Assembly: GCF_014284335.1 (NCBI RefSeq)
Contig: NZ_JACOGF010000010.1
Span: 62,001 to 126,000 of the forward strand
Direction: 5' to 3'
DNA length: 64,000 nt
From: Undibacterium hunanense
Lineage (GTDB): Bacteria > Pseudomonadota > Gammaproteobacteria > Burkholderiales > Burkholderiaceae_D
Under the pieces are notes generated by a model. The model saw only the letters and a program-made list of their open reading frames with translations. It ran no database searches and had not been told where the DNA came from. A program made the position numbers and the translations under genes. The number at the start of each line of letters is the position of its first letter. The first letter of the stretch is position 1. Shown piece by piece: positions 8,043-16,005 of the stretch.

Positions 8043-8154
8043 GTGCACGATCGCCAAAGTAGAATTCTTCGACGGTACCAGTCTTATCGCCACCGCCACG
8101 ACTGCTCCCTATCGTTTTAACTGGAGTGACGTTCCGTTCGGGAATTGCAGATGA
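8043..8154 (+). pseudogene. Fragment of an RHS-associated Ig-like domain
   Basis: The frame encodes TIAKVEFFDGTSLIATATT, then PYRFNWSDVPFGN, then a stop at 8152-8154. This is the central strand set of the second Ig-like domain of the gene at 1976 (DNA 3538-3648), alignable over about 100 bases with roughly three quarters of positions shared. It has no start and no rest of the domain. It is therefore the scar of a second copy of the Ig-bearing RHS gene, cut off here, and its stop overlaps the next start as ATGA. Confidence 0.75.
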
Positions 8155-8453
8155 TAAAAAAATTTAATGAACTATTTGACGAGATTATTTCGCTATGGCC
8201 AGAAACTCTAGACACGTCTGAGAAAAAGCACCACAAAAGTGGTGGGGCGAATATCCCTATTTTGACATTAACTCATGAAGAAATAGAACTCAAGATATTT
8301 GCCCTTGATCAAAATGATTTGCTCATTCAAGTTGACTGGGCAATTTATACTGTCTTGCATCAATTAGCGAGAAGCCAGGATAGCATCGTACCAAAAGATG
8401 TTGATCGCGAAGCCGTGCGTGCTATTTTTGAGAGAAATGTAAACTTAGAATAA
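8151..8453 (+). CDS. Small acidic soluble protein (candidate immunity protein)
   Basis: This is a 100-residue protein, MIKKFNELFDEIISLWPETL onward, with no signal peptide or membrane segment and no recognised family. The ATG at 8151 is preferred over a TTG at 8145 because it sits in an ATGA overlap with the end of the Ig-like fragment. This suggests that it was once translated behind a toxin gene. Size, acidity and position fit an orphan immunity protein; this is inferred. Confidence 0.5.
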   Translation: MIKKFNELFDEIISLWPETLDTSEKKHHKSGGANIPILTLTHEEIELKIFALDQNDLLIQVDWAIYTVLHQLARSQDSIVPKDVDREAVRAIFERNVNLE

Positions 8454-8481
8454 ATTTACATGCAATAAAAAATAGAAAACC

Positions 8482-8664
8482 TTGTGCCTACCGCACAAAG
8501 CCTTGAAGTATTCAAGCATGTTTGGATATGGAGATTGCAAACAATCACTTGCTTTGAAAAAGAATACAAATTACATCAAAGAAAGATTCGATATTGTTTA
8601 CCAGAGACTTGAATATTTCTTAAAGGAGAAAAACATGGATAAGCGCATTGAATACAGCTTATGA
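8482..8664 (+). CDS. Possible small ORF or tip remnant
   Basis: The 60-codon frame from TTG 8482 ends at 8664 with the segment IKERFDIVYQRLEYFLKEKN. It has no good ribosome site. The final codons overlap the start of the TPR gene. It could be the C-terminal scrap of another displaced tip protein. The run TGCTTTGAAAAAG at 8551 also resembles 8970 in the TPR gene, so partial duplication is possible. Weak support. Confidence 0.25.
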   Translation: MCLPHKALKYSSMFGYGDCKQSLALKKNTNYIKERFDIVYQRLEYFLKEKNMDKRIEYSL

Positions 8665-9094
8665 ACTGGCATCCGATGCTCACAAAGGTCATGTTGCTAT
8701 GCAAATTGCAGTGTTAGTCAAAGACTTTCAATCTTCTCTGGAAGCTAAAAAATGGTTTGAAATTGGCACTACACATTTAGGAAATGATTTTGGGTGGCCT
8801 TGGATAATCAGCGGTTCAAATTTAGTTTCATTAGGAGAATTCGAGGCTGCAATTACATGTTTTGAAACGGCGCTCAACGGCAACCATGAAGAAAAGGATG
8901 AGGCTTACTTTAACTTAGGCTTAGTTTACCGAGCATTGGAACGCTATGAGCTAGCAAGCATCTGCTTTGAAAAAGCAATACAAATTACACCCAATTATGA
9001 TGATGCGATCAATGCATTAGATGGCATGAGACATATCGGTGAAACGTTAAAATCGACATTAAAACTGAAAAGTATTGCTGGTCAAGTACATTGA
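8648..9094 (+). CDS. TPR-repeat protein, 5' end uncertain
   Basis: This is a 148-residue soluble helical protein. TPR units are visible at about 60-76 and 85-122 (AYFNLGLVYRALERYELA, then SICFEKAIQI and PNYDDAINAL). The frame opens with TTG at 8648. An ATG at 8635 with a far better ribosome site (AAAGGAG) is in another frame and stops after nine codons, so a one-base frameshift near 8640-8650 is likely. TPR proteins mediate protein contacts and recur in toxin-immunity arrays. Specific function unknown. Confidence 0.5.
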   Translation: MNTAYELASDAHKGHVAMQIAVLVKDFQSSLEAKKWFEIGTTHLGNDFGWPWIISGSNLVSLGEFEAAITCFETALNGNHEEKDEAYFNLGLVYRALERYELASICFEKAIQITPNYDDAINALDGMRHIGETLKSTLKLKSIAGQVH

Positions 9095-9219
9095 ATTTGA
9101 TGAGTGTGCCGCAGCTTAAGATAAGGTTTGCCAATGAAGACTTCACCAAGAAAAAATTTCTTTTATGCACTATTTCTTATTTATTGTAATTTGTAATTGC
9201 ACTAATTATTGGTGTTTTT

Positions 9220-9426
9220 ATGTTTGATAATAAGTCAGATTTTTTGTTTTATGCTTTTTTCGGATGGATTCTGATCGGGAATTTTTTACTTTTGAAAATC
9301 CGATGTCCGAACTGCGATACGCCGTTGGTATATCAGGGGAAATTCGGTGGTATTTCTATCTACAGTGCGTTCGCAAATAAGCAGTGTAAGAATTGTGGTT
9401 GTGACTTAAGCCAAGTAAGTGATTAG
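9220..9426 (+). CDS. Membrane protein with zinc-ribbon-like cysteines, probably 5'-frameshifted
   Basis: The 68-residue frame has one membrane segment (FYAFFGWILIGNFLLL) followed by CPNC and, 35 residues on, CKNCGC, which would make a zinc ribbon. Just upstream, a frame from ATG 9134 (MKTSPRKNFFYALFLIY) stops near 9194. The bases immediately before 9220 encode VIALIIGVF in the frame of this gene. A longer two-helix protein broken by an indel near 9185-9193 is the simplest reading. Function unknown. Confidence 0.45.
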   Translation: MFDNKSDFLFYAFFGWILIGNFLLLKIRCPNCDTPLVYQGKFGGISIYSAFANKQCKNCGCDLSQVSD

Positions 9427-9497
9427 TTAGTTGATCTAATGGCTCTTGTTGTTATCTTATGAGCCTGTAAAAACGTATTTTTATGAGGCGTCATATC

Positions 9498-9778
9498 ATG
9501 CCCCTATATTTTTTTGTTGCCGGGACTTGTATATTGCCCTTGATACTTTGGTTTCCTGACGCTACGAAATATGTGCTTTTTCTGGTGGAAATTTTATGGG
9601 GTATTTCTTATTTTCTTGTAGTTCATCAAAACTATAGAAAAAAACTTCCTGTACCTACACGTGGTGGAATGATAGTTATACGGATAGTCCCCGGCAATAT
9701 ACAATTTCATACGCAGCAATGTATTTTATTGGATTAGGATTTCTGTTCACAAGTTTGGTCGTTACGCTATTTTCTTAA
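9498..9778 (+). pseudogene. Frameshifted copy of the small membrane protein at 4575
   Basis: The first 53 codons match the protein at 4575 almost residue for residue (PDATKYVL, NYRKKLP). The copy then loses one base after GGTGGAATGA (around 9667-9670, relative to GGTGGGATGGTC in copy 1). The original frame ends early near 9737. The conserved C-terminal coding sequence (TGTATTTTATTGG and TTTCTGTTCACAAG) continues in another frame to the homologous stop at 9776-9778. Confidence 0.8.
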
Positions 9779-9991
9779 TGAACAAGCACTCTACATTTTC
9801 CAGCTAAACTGATGCGCTCTTGCACCCTTCCGGGCCCGAGCTCAATCAGCTCAAGACTCAGAAAATTATTGATCAATGCAGGGGGAGGCGTAGGTCAAAC
9901 GCACCATTTTGTGAATTATGAAGCTCAAAACTAATTTTCTGAAGACAAAGTATATGTGTCAAACCTTATTGAAACTGAAAAATACTGTATT
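9498..9991 (+). repeat. Long direct repeat, copy 2 (partner at 4575-5070)
   Basis: This is the second copy of the block at 4575-5070, in direct orientation about 4.9 kb away. The similarity ends where copy 1 is cut by the IS remnant. Here it continues into an intact lipoprotein gene whose 3' end is also found near copy 1. The original duplication was therefore longer than the aligned block. Confidence 0.85.
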
Positions 9992-10601
9992 AGTCTTCAG
10001 CTTGCCATTGATATTTCTGGGTTCATGTGCCGTCCAAACTCGCAATCCAGAAATTGAAATTAATTGGATTGATTTTAATCTGGATAAAAATTATCCGATG
10101 CATATACACAATGAATCCATCGACGTAGTGGTTAAAAATCCGATGCTTGCTGTGTCTGCGCCTGCGAAGAATGAAATTTTATTTACTGCCGATTTGGAAA
10201 TTGCGTCTAAACCAAAAACCAAGTTGTGGACTAGCGGGATTAAAATGTCAGGTGAGTTCAAAATTCTTGAACAACATGATGATCAAAAATCGATTGATAA
10301 GCAAATAGAAGGAAAACCTCATCGCTTTATTTCCTTCGCTCAAAGTGATATTCGTTTTGTCGCACAAAAAATTGAGATTTTTCCTGCATGTGACTTAAAC
10401 AATATTTGTACGGATGATTTTAAACATCAATTAGAAGATATTGGAAGTGAGCGATTAAAGATTATGATCGTTTATCTTTTTAATGAACATGATCTATGTC
10501 ATTCAGGAAGAGTGTATTCACCTGCGACTGTCATAGAAAAAGAAGGTAAGCTCGTGATACAACTTGGCCTCAATCCACGTTTTACAAACGTTAAGTGTTA
10601 G
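9918..10601 (+). CDS. Lipoprotein of the RHS-downstream array
   Basis: This is a 227-residue lipoprotein. A hydrophobic stretch (VLVFSLPLIF) leads to the lipobox LGSC, with cysteine 37 as the lipidation site, and then a hydrophilic domain with several later cysteines (CDLNNIC, HDLCHSG). Starting at ATG 9954 would give a more normal 25-residue lipoprotein signal. The longer start is conserved in the truncated copy at 4996. No family recognised. Some toxin-immunity lipoproteins act in the periplasm, so such a role is possible by context. Confidence 0.6.
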   Translation: MKLKTNFLKTKYMCQTLLKLKNTVLVFSLPLIFLGSCAVQTRNPEIEINWIDFNLDKNYPMHIHNESIDVVVKNPMLAVSAPAKNEILFTADLEIASKPKTKLWTSGIKMSGEFKILEQHDDQKSIDKQIEGKPHRFISFAQSDIRFVAQKIEIFPACDLNNICTDDFKHQLEDIGSERLKIMIVYLFNEHDLCHSGRVYSPATVIEKEGKLVIQLGLNPRFTNVKC

Positions 10602-10953
10602 TCTCTTACATGCATATTTTAATGAAGTAAAATCAAACCATGCTTGATTAAATTCAGAACAGAAATCAGCCCGCGCAACCTGATTTCTGTTTAATCTCAT
10701 TCAATCCCAATCACTCAAGTTTTTCTATTCCCGGTTCTTTATGAATATTCTTGAAGCAGCGGGTATTTCTTTGACGGCATAGCCTTCAAGAAAACAGAAC
10801 ATTCATCCAACGTTCTAGAGCCAATCCAGGTTATGAGGCAAGCGCGTCTCACCGCTATTAATGAAATGACTTCTGACTACTTTAATTTCAAAGTTAACAG
10901 CATTTTTTCAGTTGCTTTAATTTCGCAGCAGCCTTTAAATTGAAACCCAGACT
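10602..10953. other. Intergenic gap closing the accessory region
   Basis: This 352-base gap has no supportable gene. It contains the hairpin at 10660-10689 and otherwise AT-rich sequence. It marks the change from the AT-rich array to the more balanced composition of the helicase gene. Confidence 0.6.
10660..10695 (+). terminator. Hairpin terminator-like structure after the lipoprotein
   Basis: CAGAAATCA (10660-10668) pairs perfectly with TGATTTCTG (10681-10689) across a 12-base loop and is followed by a short T-rich stretch. It lies about 60 bases after the lipoprotein stop. Confidence 0.55.
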
Positions 10954-12237
10954 TTAGCCAGGCTGCCCGTTTTTGGCAGCCTGCTCACGCAGCTTGTCTT
11001 TCTTGCTTTTACGCTTGCCCTTGATGCCGCCCGTTGGTGCGTCAAGAGTAGCTTCAGGCTCTGCCTTGTCTGTTGTAATTGCCGCAGGTTCAAAACCGGC
11101 GATGGTCTCGCGGGGCACGCGTTTGTCCTGGCGTTTTTCTATCAGACGGAAATGCATTTCATGCTCGGCCACGATAAAACTGATCGCCGTGCCACTCGCG
11201 CCAGCGCGACCCGTGCGGCCTATGCGGTGGAGGTAATCATCCGCCGAGCGTGGCAAATCATAATTAATAACCGCAGGCAAACCGGCAATATCGATACCAC
11301 GGGCTGCCAAATCAGTGGCGACCAGTACCTGTATGCGGTTTGCCTTGAAGTCGGTCAGCATGTGTTGGCGCGCGCCCTGACTGGCATCGCCGTTAAATGC
11401 CTCGGCCTTGATACCTGCTTTTTTCAATTTATTGCTGACTGTGTCACTCGCATATTTGGTGGCGACAAAGACCAGCACGCGTTCCCATTGCTGATCTTTG
11501 ATCAGATGAACCAGCAGGCGGGTGCGTTTGTCACCATCAACTGCTATCGTCCTTTGTGCGATATCAGGCAGGTTTTCAGCCAGGTCGGCAATCGCAATGC
11601 GCCTGGGTTCATGCAGCAATGCCAGTGCCAGTTTTTTGACTGCGGGTGAGAACGTGGCAGAGAAAAACAGGTTCTGCCGTTTAGCAGGCAACTGCTCAAG
11701 GATACGTTTGATTTCATCGGCAAAGCCCAGGTCCAACAGGCGGTCTGCCTCGTCCAGTACCAGTGTGGCCACGTCTTTTAAAGACAGGGCATTGTTATCC
11801 AGCAAATCCAGTAAACGCCCCGGCGTGCTGATGACGATATCAGCCCCACCACGTAAATGCATCATCTGCGGGTTGATAGCTGCACCACCATGTATCACGG
11901 CCACCTTCAACTTCGTTGGCAAGTGTGCTGCCAAAGCCTCGATTGTTTGGCCTACCTGCCCGGATAATTCACGGGTAGGTACCAGCACCAGGACACTGAC
12001 TTTACGTGCCTTATTACCCTCTTCCACCGCTTGTTGCATGCGTTGTTGCATACGCTGTAATAACGGCAGAGCAAAGGCAGCCGTCTTGCCAGAGCCAGTC
12101 TGTGCCAGTGCCATGACATCCTCACCAGTCAATACTGCCGGAATAGCCGCAGCCTGCACCGCAGTCGGTGTCTGATACTGACGTGCGGCAACAGCTTGCA
12201 AAAGTTCCGGGATCAGGCCTAAGGATTCAAAAGTCAT
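10954..12237 (-). CDS. rhlE: DEAD-box ATP-dependent RNA helicase, RhlE type
   Basis: This is a 427-residue cytoplasmic RNA helicase. All helicase motifs are present: the N-terminal F with the Q motif (YQTPTAVQAAAIP), Walker A AQTGSGKT, PTREL, DEADRLLDLGF, SATF, VATDLAARGID and HRIGRTGRAG. A Lys-rich C-terminal tail (GKRKSKKDKLREQAAKNG) is typical of RhlE-type proteins that act in ribosome assembly and mRNA turnover. The order and length fit RhlE rather than CsdA or SrmB, but paralogues in betaproteobacteria are many. The ribosome site is weak. It is monocistronic and divergent from the GNAT gene. Confidence 0.88.
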   Translation of the reverse strand: MTFESLGLIPELLQAVAARQYQTPTAVQAAAIPAVLTGEDVMALAQTGSGKTAAFALPLLQRMQQRMQQAVEEGNKARKVSVLVLVPTRELSGQVGQTIEALAAHLPTKLKVAVIHGGAAINPQMMHLRGGADIVISTPGRLLDLLDNNALSLKDVATLVLDEADRLLDLGFADEIKRILEQLPAKRQNLFFSATFSPAVKKLALALLHEPRRIAIADLAENLPDIAQRTIAVDGDKRTRLLVHLIKDQQWERVLVFVATKYASDTVSNKLKKAGIKAEAFNGDASQGARQHMLTDFKANRIQVLVATDLAARGIDIAGLPAVINYDLPRSADDYLHRIGRTGRAGASGTAISFIVAEHEMHFRLIEKRQDKRVPRETIAGFEPAAITTDKAEPEATLDAPTGGIKGKRKSKKDKLREQAAKNGQPG

Positions 12238-12288
12238 GGGTACATTGGAGAAGGGAAAAAAAGAAATGCTGTATAGCGCGTTACACTC

Positions 12289-12316
12289 GAACTCATTTCA
12301 TAAAAAGAATGAGTTC
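12289..12316. repeat. Short inverted repeat upstream of the helicase gene
   Basis: GAACTCATT (12289-12297) pairs with AATGAGTTC (12308-12316) across 10 bases. It lies between the divergent helicase and GNAT genes. Similar AGAACTCA-type arms bound the element at 34627. Confidence 0.4.
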
Positions 12317-12435
12317 TATAAGTATCATCATGCGGGGATGTCACCCCGTCAATGCGCATTGTAGTGCAAAACTGTCCTGTATCTGTAGAACCTGCCTTTA
12401 CAATAGATGTGCTTACCCAATATGGAGTCAGTGTT

Positions 12436-12963
12436 TTGACAACAATTACTTTCATCCGGGCAGATATTGTCCAGCACAAAGATGTGTTACTCGCCATGAA
12501 TCTTGAATACATGAGCTGGGTAGCGGCACACATCCAGCAGGATTTTGGTATTGCCACTGAAGATTTACTTGGCATGCCGCTGGCAGATTATGTCGCTGGT
12601 GCGCTGGACAAAATCTGTGGTGCAGATACACTGAATGGCATGTTTTATCTGGTGGAGGCAGACGGCCAGATTGCTGCCATGGGCGGCATGCGTGAGATAC
12701 AGGCAGGCGTGGCCGAGATCAAGCGCCTGTTTGTGCTGCCAGCTTTTCGTGGACTGCATCTGGGCGATGCTCTTTTACAACGCCTGCTCAGCGATGTAGA
12801 CAACCAGGGCTATGAATGCGTCCGTCTGGACAGCGCACCCTTCATGCATGCAGCCCACAGGCTTTATGAAGCTGCTGGCTTTAAGAATTGCCAGCCCTAC
12901 GAGGGTGCGGAGGTGCCAGCAGTACTGCACCCACGCTGGCGTTTTATGGAATTGATACTGTAA
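12436..12963 (+). CDS. GNAT-family N-acetyltransferase
   Basis: This is a protein of about 175 residues that transfers an acyl group from acetyl-CoA to an unknown amine. The GNAT core is clear: beta-4 AEIKRLFVLPAFRG, the pyrophosphate-binding loop RGLHLGDALL (H replaces the usual middle G), and the closing AAHRLYEAAGF. The TTG at 12436 is preferred because GGAG lies eight bases upstream. The frame extends to 12352 without a good ribosome site and with non-domain sequence. It is followed after 25 bases by a VOC protein, probably in one transcript. The substrate cannot be predicted. Confidence 0.75.
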   Translation: MTTITFIRADIVQHKDVLLAMNLEYMSWVAAHIQQDFGIATEDLLGMPLADYVAGALDKICGADTLNGMFYLVEADGQIAAMGGMREIQAGVAEIKRLFVLPAFRGLHLGDALLQRLLSDVDNQGYECVRLDSAPFMHAAHRLYEAAGFKNCQPYEGAEVPAVLHPRWRFMELIL

Positions 12964-12988
12964 GCAGAACTCACCTTGAGGAAACCCC

Positions 12989-13408
12989 ATGCAAATCCAG
13001 ACCATTCTGGCCTTTGGCGGCCATAGCGAAGCAGCGATACAGTTTTATCAGGCAGCCATTGGCGCAGAGGTACAAGTCATGCTGCGCTGGAAAGACAGCC
13101 CCGACCCGGCCATGCGCACCGTCTCATCCGATCCAGAAAAAATCATGCATGCCTCGTTCCGCATAGGTGACACCATACTGATGGCAACGGACGGCATTGA
13201 AACCCTGGCCCAGCCTGACATTAAAGGTATCACGCTGAACCTGGAAGCCAGAGATGACAGCGAAGCCCGGCAATTATTCGCTGCACTCAGCAATGGCGGC
13301 AACGTGCAGATGCCCTTGACCAAAACCTTCTGGACCTCGCTGTCCGGCATGCTTACAGACCGCTTTGGTGTGTCGTGGATGGTGAATGTGGCGCAGCCGG
13401 CATCGTAG
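12989..13408 (+). CDS. VOC-fold protein, PhnB-like
   Basis: This 139-residue protein is of the glyoxalase/bleomycin-resistance/dioxygenase (VOC) superfamily, closest in style to PhnB-like proteins: ILAFGGHSEAAIQFYQAAIG at the start, then HASFRIGDTILMATD and a second half ending in FGVSWMVN. The start has GAGG nine bases upstream. PhnB-like members lack a settled reaction and are often annotated loosely as 3-demethylubiquinone methyltransferase-like, which is not supported here. It is probably cotranscribed with the GNAT gene. Confidence 0.78.
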   Translation: MQIQTILAFGGHSEAAIQFYQAAIGAEVQVMLRWKDSPDPAMRTVSSDPEKIMHASFRIGDTILMATDGIETLAQPDIKGITLNLEARDDSEARQLFAALSNGGNVQMPLTKTFWTSLSGMLTDRFGVSWMVNVAQPAS

Positions 13409-13580
13409 TTGGTTTGACATACCAGGAAATAGCAGGCAATACCAGGCAATACCAAGGAACACCATAGCGCCTTTGCAACGCATATCTAATCGATAAGCAA
13501 AAATATCTGGCAAGCGCACAGCACTCACCAGATATTTGCAAAAGAACGCGCAGAATTACAGGTTCGATTTACAGGCTCAA

Positions 13581-15293
13581 TTAAAACTCTTCCCAATCAT
13601 CCTGTGTTGCCGTCGGGGCTTTCCTGACGGTTTTCTCTGGCGCACTTGCAGGCAGTGATTTGACTGCCGGGCGCTTGGCCAGTGGATTTTCTTTTACAAC
13701 TGCCCGAGCTGGGGCGATCGCTGCTGGTTTGGCAGCGGCGGCATTGTCATTGGCATCCAGTTTGAAAATACTGACGGCATGATTGAGGTTGCTGGCCTGG
13801 TCGCGCATGCTGCTGGCGGCGGCGGCGGCCTGTTCCACCAGGGCGGCATTTTGCTGCGTGGCTTCATCCATCTTGGTGATGGCCTGGCTAACCTGGTTGA
13901 TACCGTCTCTTTGTTCGGCACTGGCAGAGGTAATTTCAGCCATGATGTCGGCCACGTTTTTAATGGACACGACAATCTCGTCCATGGTCTTGCCCGCATC
14001 ATCTACCAGGCGGGAACCGATTTCCACCTTGTCAACAGAATTACTGATCAGTTCCTTGATTTCCTTCGCAGCATTGGCAGAGCGTTGCGCCAGGTTACGC
14101 ACCTCGGTCGCCACTACGGCAAAGCCACGGCCCTGTTCACCTGCACGGGCAGCTTCGACAGCGGCATTCAGGGCCAGGATATTGGTCTGGAAAGCGATGC
14201 CATCGATAACGCCGATGATGTCGACGATTTTCTTCGAGCTTTCCTTGATCGACGACATGGTGTGGACCACATCTCCCACTACCTGCCCGCCCTTGCTGGC
14301 GACTTCTGATGCGTTTGATGCCAGGGTATTGGCCTGACGTGCATTGTCGGCATTTTGCTGGACGGTAGAAGTCAGCTCTTCCATAGAAGAAGCGGTTTCT
14401 TCAAGGCTGGCCGCCTGTTGCTCAGTACGGCTGGACAAATCCATATTGCCGGTCGCGATTTCTTCCGAGGACACGGCGATGGAACCACTCGATTGACGCA
14501 CCATCATCACCGTCTGCATCAGGCTTTGGCGCATATTTTCCAGTGCAGATACAAGCTGCCCCATCTCATCACGAGAAGAAGGCTTCAATTGCTGTGTCAG
14601 GTCACCATTACCGATGGCTTCAAACTGGGTAATCGCCAGCTTCAGCGGGCGGGAAATAGCCGCCAGCAAGAAATAAGCCGACACAAATACAGCAACCAGG
14701 CCACCAATCACACCAATCGCATCGACCCAGACAAAAGTATTGAATGCCTGTTCGCTTTCCTTCAGTGATTCGGCGGCACCGGTAAACTGGTAGTCACTCA
14801 ATTTCTCTATCTTGTCGGAATAGGCACTATAGGCAGGTGGCACCACTTTCATGTTCAGGCTGTCTGCCTCATCCTTGTTGCCCGCCTTGATGGCATTGAG
14901 CATGGGCATGTGCGCATCTTTGATGTATTTATCTCTTAAGGCAGCGACTTCGTCGGAAATTTTCTTTTCTTCGGCGTCTTGCGGCAAGGCCAGATATTTT
15001 TTCCAGTAGACATCTGACTGGTTCAGAAAGTCTTCAGATTTTTTGATGGTTTCAGCGTTATCAGGAGCTTCAGGGTGAGCGATGGCGCGGTCAAGAGAAG
15101 TGCGGGCACGCAGGATAAGAACCCGGGACTGACCTAACACTTCAACGGACGGCAATTGATTGGTGAATATTTCCTTGATGACAGCATTGCTGCTGCGGAC
15201 ACCATAAACCCCCATCAAACCGCCAATGGCCAGCATGACTGCCATGAAAGACATGGCACCGATCAGTCTTAATCTGATTGTCAGATTGAACAT
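13581..15293 (-). CDS. Methyl-accepting chemotaxis protein, 4-helix-bundle sensor
   Basis: This 570-residue inner-membrane chemoreceptor has TM1 near residues 10-30 (MSFMAVMLAIGGLMGVYG), a periplasmic four-helix-bundle domain to about 175, and TM2 near 185-210 (VIGGLVAVFVSAYFLLA). A HAMP domain follows, then the cytoplasmic signalling helices with the conserved hairpin ([20 protein letters not shown]). The C-terminus is DDWEEF, an acidic pentapeptide like the CheR/CheB docking tails of Tar and Tsr, preceded by an Ala/Pro linker. The start at 15293 is chosen for AGGGGAAG upstream; the frame extends further but adds a poor N-terminus. The ligand is unknown. Confidence 0.9.
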   Translation of the reverse strand: MFNLTIRLRLIGAMSFMAVMLAIGGLMGVYGVRSSNAVIKEIFTNQLPSVEVLGQSRVLILRARTSLDRAIAHPEAPDNAETIKKSEDFLNQSDVYWKKYLALPQDAEEKKISDEVAALRDKYIKDAHMPMLNAIKAGNKDEADSLNMKVVPPAYSAYSDKIEKLSDYQFTGAAESLKESEQAFNTFVWVDAIGVIGGLVAVFVSAYFLLAAISRPLKLAITQFEAIGNGDLTQQLKPSSRDEMGQLVSALENMRQSLMQTVMMVRQSSGSIAVSSEEIATGNMDLSSRTEQQAASLEETASSMEELTSTVQQNADNARQANTLASNASEVASKGGQVVGDVVHTMSSIKESSKKIVDIIGVIDGIAFQTNILALNAAVEAARAGEQGRGFAVVATEVRNLAQRSANAAKEIKELISNSVDKVEIGSRLVDDAGKTMDEIVVSIKNVADIMAEITSASAEQRDGINQVSQAITKMDEATQQNAALVEQAAAAASSMRDQASNLNHAVSIFKLDANDNAAAAKPAAIAPARAVVKENPLAKRPAVKSLPASAPEKTVRKAPTATQDDWEEF

Positions 15294-15470
15294 TGTGACT
15301 TCCCCTTTTATTTTCCGATTCAGTTTGGCACAAGAATACAAAGATTCCTGCTTCGAATATTGATAAGGGACAACTTTAATGCATGATTACCGTTCGAGTA
15401 TAAATAACTTTATAAGTTGCGCACAAAATTTTTGTTCATGGATACAAGTTCATACAAAAATTGGCGAAAA

Positions 15471-15497
15471 AAAATCCCCGACGAATCGGGGATTTTT
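15471..15497. terminator. Bidirectional rho-independent terminator
   Basis: AAAATCCCCGA (15471-15481) and TCGGGGATTTT (15486-15496) form a strong 11-bp stem with a CGAA loop, flanked by A-runs on one side and T-runs on the other. On the minus strand it follows the cold-shock gene by about 30 bases and ends in eight Ts. Confidence 0.9.
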
Positions 15498-15526
15498 ATC
15501 GCAAAACTAGACTAACATCTCAGCAA

Positions 15527-15730
15527 TTAGATTGCCTGGATGTTGGAAGCTTGCTTGCCTTTAGGGCCTGTCGTTACTTCGAAAGAAACGCGTTGGTTTT
15601 CTTTCAAAGATTTGAAGCCGTTAGATTGGATAGCGGAGAAATGAGCAAACAGATCTTCACCGCCTTCATCTGGAGTGATGAAGCCGAAACCTTTTGAATC
15701 ATTGAACCATTTAACAATACCTGTTGCCAT
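15527..15730 (-). CDS. cspA: Cold-shock domain protein (CspA family)
   Basis: This 67-residue single-domain OB-fold protein binds single-stranded RNA and DNA. It carries both RNP motifs: KGFGFI (RNP1) and DLFAHFS (RNP2, VFVHF type). The start GTAATGGCAACAGG has AGGA eight bases upstream. About 175 bases of untranslated leader precede it up to the next gene, as is usual for Csp genes whose leader folds with temperature; no specific thermosensor was demonstrated. It is a single gene ending in a strong terminator. Several paralogues are usual per genome, so the symbol marks the family. Confidence 0.92.
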   Translation of the reverse strand: MATGIVKWFNDSKGFGFITPDEGGEDLFAHFSAIQSNGFKSLKENQRVSFEVTTGPKGKQASNIQAI

Positions 15731-16005
15731 TACAATTTCCTATTTCAGTTAATGTGGGCATATGCCCGATAGATCGTTTCAACCAAGTAAGAAATGACAG
15801 ACTGATACTGCACTACCACTTTGAATCTCAACGACCGAATGATTATACGCAGAATTTCATGAAAAAGTAAAATAAAACACGTAGTCATGACGGAAACTTC
15901 AACTTTCTATGCTGCGCCACAGAAAATCAGTGGTTTTAAGCGCAGTTTGCTGCTTTGACCTTGGCTTTCACGGCCTGCACTTCCAAAACCGCCTCAAATT
16001 GTTGT

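Noticed and set aside
13436-13475. ACCAGG/CAATACC short tandem repeats as a CRISPR-like array
   Set aside because: Units are about 10 bases with no spacers of even length; simple local duplication.
15294-15460. TAAAGTT-type runs upstream of the chemoreceptor at 13581 as a sigma-28 flagellar promoter
   Set aside because: The downstream GCCGATAA half does not match at the right spacing in either candidate.
15731-15905. Riboswitch in the cold-shock leader
   Set aside because: No known ligand-riboswitch core could be recognised; a temperature-folding leader is typical for this gene type.
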